DNA of 5,890 bases from Burkholderiaceae bacterium (GTDB taxonomy: Bacteria; Pseudomonadota; Gammaproteobacteria; Burkholderiales; Burkholderiaceae_C): positions 1-5,890 of the forward strand of contig JAOTTZ010000134.1 in the NCBI GenBank assembly GCA_029864165.1, in the 5' to 3' direction. Below, piece by piece: positions 1 through 5,890 of this stretch. A model generated the notes under the pieces. That model ran no database searches. It was not told the origin of the DNA and saw only the letters and a program-made list of their open reading frames with translations. Position 1 is the first letter of the stretch. Each line of letters opens with the position of its first letter. The translations under genes and the position numbers were made by a program.

Positions 1-86
1 AGAGCTGCGATATCAAAGACCCGACGCAAAACATCGTCTGGATCGCGCCTGAAGGCGGCGGCGGGCCTAACTATTCTGGGATGTAA
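1..86 (+). CDS. C-terminal end of an unrecognised protein (5' end outside window)
   Basis: An open frame enters from the left edge (first whole codon at position 3) and stops at TAA 84-86. The visible 27 residues include KDPTQNIVWIAPEGGGGPNY and end SGM. The Trp-Ile-Ala-Pro stretch followed by four glycines is distinctive, but I do not recognise the family and assign no function. It is read as coding because the frame stays open to the edge, codon use matches the neighbours, and the stop lies two bases before the next start, as expected for adjacent genes in one operon. The remainder of the gene is needed to name it. Confidence 0.5.
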   Translation, partial: SCDIKDPTQNIVWIAPEGGGGPNYSGM

Positions 87-88
87 CC

Positions 89-640
89 ATGAAAACTTCA
101 ACTTCAGCATTGAACCGCGGCGCAACAGCACCGGATTTTTCACTCCCTGGCGTCGATGGGCGGCAGTGGACACGCGACGCGGTTGCCGGCAAGCGCGGTT
201 TGCTCGTGATGTTCATTTGCAACCACTGCCCGTACGTTCAGGCGGTACTCGACCGCATTGTCCGCGACACCAACGAGCTGCGTGGCCTGGGCGTTGGATG
301 CGTCGCCATCAGCAGCAACGATGTCGTGACCTACGCCGAGGACTCGTTCGACAACATGAAGCTGCTCGCCCAGCGGCACAAGTTTGAGTTTCCTTACCTT
401 TACGACGAATCGCAACAGGTGGCACATGCCTATGGCGCCGTTTGCACGCCTGATTTTTTTGGCTACAACGCCGAGCTGGCGCTCGAGTATCGCGGACGTA
501 TAGACGCCTCGGGGATGAACGCCGCGCCCGCTAACAGCCGACGAGAGCTCTTTGAAGCCATGCGGCAGATTGCCGACACCGGCGCCGGTCCCGCCGAACA
601 AAACGCAAGCATTGGTTGCTCAATCAAGTGGCGCAGCTGA
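89..640 (+). CDS. Peroxiredoxin-like / thioredoxin-family protein (PRX_like1 type)
   Basis: A 183-residue protein with a thioredoxin fold of the AhpC/TSA-like group. The N-terminal APDFSLPGVDG (14-24) is the usual redoxin opening. A strand, LLVMFI, leads into CNHCPYV with Cys44 and Cys47, a CxxC pair at the redox-active position. CTPDFFGY (119-126) supplies the likely cis-proline (Pro121) with another cysteine at 119. The tail GCSIKW (176-181) is typical of this subfamily, so the protein looks full length. No signal peptide or membrane segment is seen, so it should be cytoplasmic. Members are annotated as thioredoxin or peroxiredoxin-like; the physiological substrate is generally unknown, so peroxidase versus disulfide-reductase activity cannot be decided here. 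The ATG at 89 lies two bases after the preceding stop (ATGTAACCATG), suggesting co-transcription and possibly translational coupling. A weak GGGA at 78-81 is the only ribosome-binding candidate. Confidence 0.9.
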   Translation: MKTSTSALNRGATAPDFSLPGVDGRQWTRDAVAGKRGLLVMFICNHCPYVQAVLDRIVRDTNELRGLGVGCVAISSNDVVTYAEDSFDNMKLLAQRHKFEFPYLYDESQQVAHAYGAVCTPDFFGYNAELALEYRGRIDASGMNAAPANSRRELFEAMRQIADTGAGPAEQNASIGCSIKWRS

Positions 641-652
641 CCCGGATTGACC

Positions 653-665
653 ACACATGATGTGT
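653..665. promoter_or_regulatory. Perfect 13-base palindrome upstream of the cytochrome gene, possible operator
   Basis: ACACAT-G-ATGTGT is a perfect inverted repeat centred on 659, about 33 bases upstream of the TATAAT hexamer. A second, offset half-site pair TGAC (648-651) and GTCA (664-667) overlaps it. The spacing from the promoter would suit an activator or repressor site. It matches no operator I know, and a 6-base arm can arise by chance, so the call is tentative. Confidence 0.2.
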
Positions 666-697
666 CAGCACCACGCAGCGCACGTGAGTGGCACCTC

Positions 698-703
698 TAT
701 AAT
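698..703 (+). promoter_or_regulatory. Candidate sigma-70 -10 box for the cytochrome gene
   Basis: TATAAT, a perfect -10 hexamer, lies 55 bases before the cytochrome ATG in an otherwise GC-rich spacer. It implies a leader of roughly 45-50 bases. No good -35 box is present at 16-18 bases upstream (the sequence there is around GCAGCG), and there is no extended -10 TG. If it is a promoter, it probably needs an activator. It would uncouple the cytochrome gene from the redoxin gene. Confidence 0.45.
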
Positions 704-758
704 TTGTGTTGGCAGTTTGTTCTTGTCCTGATGAACCACGAGGCTGACGCGCAAAACC

Positions 759-1415
759 ATGAATAAGCTGATCTCCACCGTGCTGGCGCTGACCAGCATG
801 GCGTGCCTCGCTCCCGCCGCTCAAGCGCAAAGTGCAAGTGCCGGCGAGAAAAAGGCAGCCATGTGTATCGGCTGCCATGGCATCCCGGGTTACCAGGCAA
901 GCTTTCCCGAGATATACAAGGTGCCCAAGATTGCCGGCCAAAATGCGAAGTACATCGCCTCGGCCTTAACGGCCTACGGCAAGGGCACTCGCAAACACCC
1001 GACCATGACTGGCATCGCCGTATCGCTGAGCGAACAAGACATCGCCGATTTGGCCGCGTACTATGAGCAGTTAGGCAAGAAAGAAGCGCAACAAGTCGCG
1101 CGCAAGCCTGCTCAAGCACCCAGCGCCCAGGTAGCGGCATTGCTGCAAAAAGGCAATTGTTTGGCGTGCCACGGTGAGAATTTCAGCCAGCCTATCGATC
1201 CTAGTTACCCAAAGCTGGGCGGTCAGCACGCCGATTACTTGTATGCGGCGCTCAAGGCCTACCAAACGCAAGGCAACCCACATGTCGGACGTGCTGACCC
1301 CATCATGGGCGGCATGGCCAAGCCCTTCAGCATCAGTGAGCTCAAACTGATGGCGCGGTACATCGGTTCGTTGCCGGGCGAGTTGAGCACGATACCCCAG
1401 CCACGCTTCAAGTAG
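759..1415 (+). CDS. Periplasmic dihaem cytochrome c, c4-like
   Basis: A 218-residue protein with two class I cytochrome c domains. The N-terminus is a Sec signal peptide: Lys3, a hydrophobic core, and probable cleavage after Ala23 in PAAQA-QS. Haem 1 binds at CIGCH (Cys36, Cys39, His40) with Met83 (TMTGIA) as likely sixth ligand. Haem 2 binds at CLACH (Cys134, Cys137, His138). Met183 (IMGGMA) is its likely sixth ligand, because it has the same 7-residue spacing to a following LS/FS as Met83; Met186 is the alternative. The repeated pattern of KIAGQNAKYI and KLGGQHADYL after each haem site is typical of c4 proteins, which carry electrons in the periplasm to terminal oxidases or other acceptors. 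A Lys/Gln/Ala/Pro linker (107-124) joins the halves. The length suits the family. The ATG at 759 gives a proper signal peptide; the nearest Shine-Dalgarno-like GAGG lies rather far upstream (740-743). The exact electron partners are unknown. Confidence 0.92.
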   Translation: MNKLISTVLALTSMACLAPAAQAQSASAGEKKAAMCIGCHGIPGYQASFPEIYKVPKIAGQNAKYIASALTAYGKGTRKHPTMTGIAVSLSEQDIADLAAYYEQLGKKEAQQVARKPAQAPSAQVAALLQKGNCLACHGENFSQPIDPSYPKLGGQHADYLYAALKAYQTQGNPHVGRADPIMGGMAKPFSISELKLMARYIGSLPGELSTIPQPRFK

Positions 1416-1430
1416 TCGGGCCTGAGGCAT

Positions 1431-1465
1431 GGCGCTGACGGTACTTAGCCGTTGCGCCCGCTTTT
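1431..1465 (+). terminator. Likely rho-independent terminator after the cytochrome gene
   Basis: GGCGC (1431-1435) pairs with GCGCC (1454-1458), and ACGG (1438-1441) pairs with CCGT (1449-1452). One G-T wobble and one bulged T lie between them, and the loop has 7 bases. TTTT follows at 1462-1465 on the plus strand, three bases after the stem. Placement 16 bases after the cytochrome stop fits. The loop contains the TAA stop of the convergent kinase. No T-run follows on the minus strand, so it is expected to be directional. The T-run is short, hence moderate confidence. Confidence 0.4.
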
Positions 1466-3694
1466 AGCTTTGGCTGCAGTCCCAGACTGTTTGCCTTGAG
1501 CAGACTCTCCATCGGCGGCCGGCTCTGACCATACGATGCGATCGAGGATGCCGACGAGATCGTCGAAGGTGTTTTCTTTGTTCAGCACGGCGCGCACACC
1601 GGCTTGCAATGCAAGGGCCCGCAGTTCTTCGGTCACATAGCCTGAACTGACCACAACCGGCAGGTCCGGCCTGATGTGGGCCAGTTCTATCGCCAAGTCC
1701 AAGCCCGACATTTCTGGCATGTTGAAATCGGTCACCACAATGTCGATATCGCTGGCCTGCCCTCGCACGGTCGCTACTGCCTCGTGCGGGTTGCGGTGAG
1801 CCGTGACGCGATAGCCCGCACGCCGCAGAAAGCTCTCCACCACCACCAGCATGGCCTCATCGTCATCCACACAGAGAACATGCCTGCCCTTTTCCGGTGC
1901 CAGGATACCCTGGCCGATCATCACCTCCGATTCAGTCACAGCCGGTGTCGACGTCTCTTCAGGCCGATCCACCAAGGGCAGGTATACGTCGAAGCGGCTG
2001 CCAACGCCAGGCTTGCTCTCCAGCGTAATCGCACCGTGGTGCGTAGACACAATGCCATGCACAACGGCCAAGCCCAACCCTATTCCCTGGTCGACCGATT
2101 TGGTGCTGAAAAATGGCTCGAAAACGCGCGCCTGTGTCGCTGCGTCCATGCCGCAACCCGTGTCGCTCACCCGCAGCCGGGCGTAGCGCCCCGGCGGCAA
2201 GCCGCCAGGGCGGTGCGTAGCCTCGGCACTGAGATCGACTGTGTCCAGGTCGATGCCAATGCGTCCGCCAGCGCCTTGCAAAGCATGCCAAGCATTGGTG
2301 CCCAGGTTCGTCAAGACTTGATGTATCTGCGTCACATCGATCAGGCCATGAAGCGGTTCACCAGGCATCGTGACCTCGACCACGGCCATCGCTGGAACTG
2401 TGGCGCGCAGCATCGCTACGGTTTCTTCCACCAACGGTTGCAGGGGCTGGCACACCAGCGCTTGCGGTTGGCGGTGGCTGAAGGTGAGAATTTGCTGCAC
2501 CAGGCTGCGTGCACGCAAGGCTGACTTTTTGATCTGATCTAGGCAGTCGATCACCGCGTGCCGCGCTTCAATTTCCTGGCTCGCCAGCGCAACATTGCCG
2601 AGGATGGCGGCGAGTATGTTGTTGAAATCGTGCGCAACGCCGCCCGCCAGGGTACCGATGGCCTGCATCTTCTGCGATTCGCGCAACTGCGCTTCAAGTT
2701 CGCGTTGCACGGTCTCGGCTTGTTTGCGCGCGCTGATATCGCGGATGAAAGCGCTGAACTCGACCTGTTCCTGTGTCTTCAGCAGCGCGATCGTCAACTC
2801 GATTGGAAACTCACGCCCGTCACTGTGCAAGGCCGAAAGTTCAAGCCTTTTATTCAGAATTTTCGCTTGTCCAGTGGCCAGGAAATGCTGCATGCCATGG
2901 ATATGTCGCGCCCGATACTGTGGCGGAATAATCGTGTCATGCATAGACCGTCCAATGGCCTCGTTGGCAGTCCAACCGAAAATAACTTCAGCTTGAGGAT
3001 TCCACGCCACGACATGGCCTGAGGCATCCATGCGTACGACAGCGTCAAGCGCCGTTTCGACGACCGCGTTCATCTTTTGCTGACCTTCTATCAACGCTGC
3101 CTGTTCACGCAATCTGGACTCGCGCTCCCACAGTGCTTGCTCGACATTTCTGTGCTCGGTGATATCACTGATGATCGCGTGGCATTCGTGCGGATCTGAA
3201 GCAACAACCACGTCCATGCGCGCGGCGCGGCAAGGCTGGCCTGGTGGCTGAATAGTGAGCTCGTAGCTCTGAACAGTTTGGGCGGCGAATATTTCTGGAA
3301 GCAATATATCGAGGACCAGCAACGACTCGGGGGCAACGAACGACCTCAGGCGCTGCCCAGTCAATTCGGTTCGACCACGCCCCAGCAGTTTGGCCGCCGC
3401 GTTGTTCAACCGCCCGATCACACCGTCATGGTCCAATGTGAGGCAGGCCACTGGCGCAAGGTCGTAGAACTCAGCGTAGCGCATAAGTTGCGCTTGCTGC
3501 TCGGCGCGCAATCTCTGCAGCTCGTCGTTTTGCAGTTCAAGCTCGATTTGGCGCAATTGCATTTGGTGCAACCGCCGCCGCAACCCTTCCGACGAAAGCA
3601 AGTCGTTGACTGGTGTTTGAAGCTGCGCCAACCGCGCCTCGGCGCGACGGTGCCGCTCACCGTCATTTCCAGGGGCTTGCGAGTCGTGGTTCAT
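1445..3694 (-). CDS. Hybrid sensor histidine kinase, PAS-PAS-HisKA-HATPase-receiver (kinase A)
   Basis: Numbering is from the ATG at 3694 (749 residues). A charged helix (about 36-64, with IELELQNDEL) precedes PAS1 (about 72-181). PAS2 (about 205-324) is FixL-like and ends in FIRDISARK. HisKA has the phosphoacceptor His355 in AHDFNN. The HATPase domain (about 449-574) has N-box Asn463/Asn467, DTGCGM at Asp511, FEPFF and GIGLGL. The receiver (about 605-721) has VDDDE, phosphoacceptor Asp656 in TDFNMP, Ser684 and Lys706. The kinase should autophosphorylate and pass phosphate to its own receiver. No HPt or output domain is present, so a downstream HPt protein or regulator is implied. No membrane segment is seen, so a cytoplasmic signal is likely. 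The tail after 724 is Gly/Lys/Ala-rich. A GTG at 3772 would add 26 residues. The ATG is preferred because related proteins start shortly before the RRAEARL motif, but neither start has a strong ribosome-binding site. The gene is convergent with the cytochrome gene and downstream of paralogous kinase B. Ligand and target are unknown. Confidence 0.9.
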   Translation of the reverse strand: MNHDSQAPGNDGERHRRAEARLAQLQTPVNDLLSSEGLRRRLHQMQLRQIELELQNDELQRLRAEQQAQLMRYAEFYDLAPVACLTLDHDGVIGRLNNAAAKLLGRGRTELTGQRLRSFVAPESLLVLDILLPEIFAAQTVQSYELTIQPPGQPCRAARMDVVVASDPHECHAIISDITEHRNVEQALWERESRLREQAALIEGQQKMNAVVETALDAVVRMDASGHVVAWNPQAEVIFGWTANEAIGRSMHDTIIPPQYRARHIHGMQHFLATGQAKILNKRLELSALHSDGREFPIELTIALLKTQEQVEFSAFIRDISARKQAETVQRELEAQLRESQKMQAIGTLAGGVAHDFNNILAAILGNVALASQEIEARHAVIDCLDQIKKSALRARSLVQQILTFSHRQPQALVCQPLQPLVEETVAMLRATVPAMAVVEVTMPGEPLHGLIDVTQIHQVLTNLGTNAWHALQGAGGRIGIDLDTVDLSAEATHRPGGLPPGRYARLRVSDTGCGMDAATQARVFEPFFSTKSVDQGIGLGLAVVHGIVSTHHGAITLESKPGVGSRFDVYLPLVDRPEETSTPAVTESEVMIGQGILAPEKGRHVLCVDDDEAMLVVVESFLRRAGYRVTAHRNPHEAVATVRGQASDIDIVVTDFNMPEMSGLDLAIELAHIRPDLPVVVSSGYVTEELRALALQAGVRAVLNKENTFDDLVGILDRIVWSEPAADGESAQGKQSGTAAKAKSGRNG
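1532..2677 (-). repeat. Duplicated kinase-receiver core, copy A
   Basis: This segment encodes HisKA, HATPase and receiver of kinase A. It aligns almost collinearly with 3938-5065, with identical protein blocks such as SQKMQAIGTLAGG, AHDFNNIL, SLVQQIL, NAWHALQG, DTGCGMD and TDFNMPE. DNA similarity is also visible; the longest exact match I found is 17 bases (1986-2002 with 4371-4387). Similarity is high in the kinase core, lower in the linker before the receiver, and absent in the PAS region. It is best read as an old tandem gene duplication. Confidence 0.75.
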
Positions 3695-3913
3695 CTTGTA
3701 TTGCGCAAACCTGCGGTTTGTACCGGACGTTGGCTGCAGCGACCACGCCGCCTGGGTGCGTTGAGAGGCCACTTACTTTAACCGCCCTCGCCTTCGCGTG
3801 CTGCTGCGGTCAATACCAGAACACCAGGACCTGCCCACCGGTCAAGCCGCTGCCACGCTCACGCGAGACACGACGACCACATGAGTTACACGGCAGCAAT
3901 GACCAGCGCCGCT

Positions 3914-5890
3914 CTAAGGGGCAATCGTTTGCCCCGACAGGACTTGATAAATAAGCCCTTTCAGCTCATCGACCGCGGTCTCCTTGTTCACCACTGCACG
4001 CACGCCAATTTGTGAGGCCTGCGCCCGAAGTTCCTCGGTCACATAGCCCGAACAGATGATGGTAGGAAGGTCGCGCTTGATGCCAGTCAACTGTTTGGCC
4101 ACTTCCAAACCGGACAGCTCGGGCATGTTGAAGTCGGTCACGACCAGGTCGAAAGCATCGGGCTGTGCGCGCACAGCCGCGACAGCGTCACGCGCATCGC
4201 GGTAAACCGTCACGTCGTACCCCCAGCGCTGCAGCAAGCGTTCCACCATCGTCAGCATGAACGTGTCGTCGTCCAAGTACAGCACGCGCTGGCCCAGGCC
4301 CGGGCCTGATCCGGGCGTGGTGGCAACCGGTACCGCGATTTCGGCGGGTGCTGCCAACAGCGGCAGATACACGTCGAAGCGGCTGCCCTGACCAAGCTTG
4401 CTCTGCACCGTGATAGCGCCATGATGCGCGGCCACGATGCCGTGCACGACGGCCAGGCCTAAACCCGTCCCCTGATCCACCGGTTTGGTGGTGAAAAAGG
4501 GCTCGAAGATTCGTGCCTGCGTGGCGTCGTCCATGCCGCAGCCCGTGTCGCTGACCCACAGGCGAGCGTAGCGACCTGGCGGCAAGACGCTCGGGGGCTG
4601 TGCGATTTCGCCGCCAAAGACCACTTGATCCAGGCCGACGCTGATGCGCCCGCCGCTGCCTTGCAAGGCATGCCAGGCGTTGGTGGCCAGATTCATCAAT
4701 ACTTGTTGCATCCGCGTGAGGTCGGCAAGCACGTGAATCGGCTCATCCTGAATGCATGCGTCGATCACGACCATGGCCGGCAATGTCGCGCGCAGCATGG
4801 CCAAAGTCTCTTCGACCATTGGTCGCAGCGGCTGACACGTCAGGGCATGCGGCTGGTGGCGGCTGAAGGCGAGAATCTGTTGCACCAGGCTGCGCGCCCG
4901 CACGGCCGATTTCTTGATTTGCTCCAAGCTGTTCAGCAGCGCCGGCTGCGCCGTCCCCACGTCCTGGCTGGCCAGTGCCACGTTGCCCAGAATGGCGCTC
5001 AGGATATTGTTGAAGTCGTGCGCGATACCTCCCGCCAGCGTACCGATTGCCTGCATCTTTTGCGATTGGCGCAACTGTTCCTCCAGGTTTAGCCGGTCAG
5101 TTTCGGAGTGCTTGCGTTCGGTGATGTCCTGATTGGTGCCCACGGCGCGCAGCGCGTGGCCATTGGCGTCGCGCTCAATCACCCTGCCTTTGCTGAGCAA
5201 CCAGATGATCTTGCCGTCAGTTCTTCGAACACGGTGCTCCACCGCGTAACTTGCACTGATACCTTTGAGGGCGGAAATCATCGAGGTCGCAATTGCAGCC
5301 TGGTCTTCCGCCGGCACGAACTTGGCAAGCGCCGAAAATGCCATCGTGGTAGGTATGCGTGGGCCACCGAGAAGCTCGGACCACGTCTCAGACAGATAGA
5401 TTTCCCCTTTTACCAGATCAAAGTCCCACAGCGAGATACGCGAGGCATCCAGCGCACGTTGCAAACGTTCTTCGCTGGCTCGCAACGCTTCTTCGGCTCG
5501 CTTGCCCGTGGTGATATCGACAAACGACACCACCACGTGTTGGAGCTTGCCGCGCGTATCGAACTCGGGGTAAGCACTCGCGATCAGCCATGTGATCTCG
5601 CTATTGGGCAGATGTTTGACTCCCACCACAGCGTTTGTGAACGGCTGGCCGGTGGTGATCACCCGCGCTACCGGGTAGTCCTCGATCGGCATGGGCGTAC
5701 CGTTCTCGCGAAAGAACACCCACTGTGGATCCGTCGCCCGCTTGCCCAGCATCTGCTGCGTCGTCAACCCCAGCGCGCGTCCTGCCTCAGCGTTGCTGAA
5801 CAGAATCGAGGTGTCCGGCGCATGCACCACGACGCCGGCCAGAAGATGGTTAACGAGGAGCCGGTGCTGTTCTTCACTCGCTTTCAAAGC
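3914..5890 (-). CDS. Hybrid sensor histidine kinase, PAS-PAS-HisKA-HATPase-receiver (kinase B, 5' end outside window)
   Basis: The frame is open to the right edge. The first possible start there is a TTG (5885-5887), but the sequence reads ALKASEEQHRLL, a typical linker between PAS domains, so the true N-terminus and possibly more sensor domains lie outside. Numbering is from that Leu. The first PAS spans about 8-127 (ending VDITTGKR). The second is a PAS_3-type fold at about 139-258, with EHRVRRTDGKIIWL and ending DITERK. HisKA has His290 in AHDFNN. The HATPase domain has Asn399/Asn403, DTGCGMD at Asp447, FEPFF and GTGLGL. The receiver has LDDD (539-541), phosphoacceptor Asp585 in TDFNMP, Ser613 and Lys635. 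All catalytic residues are present. There is no output or HPt domain and no membrane segment in the visible part. The core is closely similar to kinase A, but the PAS region is not. The stop TAG is at 3914-3916. The gene could be co-transcribed with kinase A, about 220 bases downstream. The signal sensed is unknown. Confidence 0.9.
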   Translation of the reverse strand, partial: ALKASEEQHRLLVNHLLAGVVVHAPDTSILFSNAEAGRALGLTTQQMLGKRATDPQWVFFRENGTPMPIEDYPVARVITTGQPFTNAVVGVKHLPNSEITWLIASAYPEFDTRGKLQHVVVSFVDITTGKRAEEALRASEERLQRALDASRISLWDFDLVKGEIYLSETWSELLGGPRIPTTMAFSALAKFVPAEDQAAIATSMISALKGISASYAVEHRVRRTDGKIIWLLSKGRVIERDANGHALRAVGTNQDITERKHSETDRLNLEEQLRQSQKMQAIGTLAGGIAHDFNNILSAILGNVALASQDVGTAQPALLNSLEQIKKSAVRARSLVQQILAFSRHQPHALTCQPLRPMVEETLAMLRATLPAMVVIDACIQDEPIHVLADLTRMQQVLMNLATNAWHALQGSGGRISVGLDQVVFGGEIAQPPSVLPPGRYARLWVSDTGCGMDDATQARIFEPFFTTKPVDQGTGLGLAVVHGIVAAHHGAITVQSKLGQGSRFDVYLPLLAAPAEIAVPVATTPGSGPGLGQRVLYLDDDTFMLTMVERLLQRWGYDVTVYRDARDAVAAVRAQPDAFDLVVTDFNMPELSGLEVAKQLTGIKRDLPTIICSGYVTEELRAQASQIGVRAVVNKETAVDELKGLIYQVLSGQTIAP
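3938..5065 (-). repeat. Duplicated kinase-receiver core, copy B
   Basis: This is the partner of copy A, in the same orientation about 2.4 kb away, coding for the matching domains of kinase B. Similarity starts at the SQKMQAIG block just before the phosphoacceptor histidine and runs to the end of the receiver. Small length differences occur only after NVALASQ and in the HATPase-receiver linker. Confidence 0.75.

Noticed and set aside
140..601. Minus-strand open frame of 153 codons opposite the redoxin
   Set aside because: The plus-strand frame encodes a clear thioredoxin-fold protein across the whole stretch. The antisense frame has no motif.
620..650. Stem TCAATC / GATTGA around the redoxin stop codon
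   Set aside because: A 6-base stem with a 19-base loop and no T-run is not a convincing terminator, and such pairs occur by chance.
681..703. Possible sigma-54 promoter (TGGCAC at 689-694)
   Set aside because: The TTGC element expected at -12 is absent at the right spacing; the sequence there is TAAT.
657..731. 24-codon open frame before the cytochrome gene (starts MMCQHHAAH)
   Set aside because: It overlaps the candidate -10 box, so a transcript from there would not contain its start. It has no ribosome-binding site and no leader-peptide pattern.
1676..2524. Long plus-strand open frame (282 codons) opposite kinase A
   Set aside because: It is antisense to the conserved HATPase and receiver coding sequence. 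Its translation is rich in His, Arg and Gln and shows no domain. It is the usual shadow frame of a GC-rich gene.
3278..3781. Plus-strand open frame of 167 codons covering the start of kinase A
   Set aside because: It lies opposite the well-recognised PAS1 coding region, and its translation has no recognisable motif. It is a shadow frame.
3808..3845. Two TTGACC hexamers on the minus strand between the kinases, as possible -35 boxes for kinase A
   Set aside because: Neither has an acceptable -10 hexamer at 16-18 bases downstream, so I do not call a promoter.
5885..5887. TTG as the start codon of kinase B
   Set aside because: The frame continues upstream to the window edge, and the residues around it are a typical inter-PAS linker, so the gene is cut by the window rather than starting here.

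Overview
The window is GC-rich and densely coded, and looks like chromosomal DNA of a proteobacterium. A betaproteobacterium of the Burkholderiales (Comamonadaceae-like) is my best guess. It rests on the c4-like dihaem cytochrome, the PRX-like redoxin and the soluble multi-PAS hybrid kinases with an IELELQNDEL-type leader helix. This is an inference from style, not a database match.

Layout. Positions 1-86 hold the last 27 codons of an unrecognised plus-strand gene. Two bases after its stop begins a cytoplasmic peroxiredoxin-like/thioredoxin-fold protein (89-640). A 118-base spacer follows, with a perfect TATAAT hexamer and a small perfect palindrome. It leads to a secreted c4-type dihaem cytochrome c (759-1415). 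A hairpin plus T-run at 1431-1465 probably terminates this plus-strand unit, and the stop codon of the convergent gene lies in the hairpin loop. The rest of the window is minus strand: two hybrid sensor histidine kinases in tandem. The upstream one (kinase B, 3914-5890) runs off the window at its 5' end. The downstream one (kinase A, 1445-3694, or from a GTG at 3772) is complete. About 220 bases (3695-3913) separate them, and I see no gene there.

How the genes work together. The redoxin and cytochrome are plausible redox or respiratory proteins, but they act in different compartments and are probably separate transcription units. The two kinases share an almost collinear HisKA-HATPase-receiver core, with many identical blocks in protein and visible similarity in DNA, but carry unrelated PAS sensor regions. 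The simplest reading is a tandem duplication followed by replacement or divergence of the sensors. Neither has an output domain, HPt domain or visible membrane segment, so both must signal to partners outside the window.

I see no mobile element, CRISPR array, RNA gene or clearly novel system. The points of most interest are the duplicated kinase core, the shared Lys-Glu in place of Lys-Pro in both receivers, and a FixL-like PAS in kinase A with a histidine at the position that binds haem in FixL.
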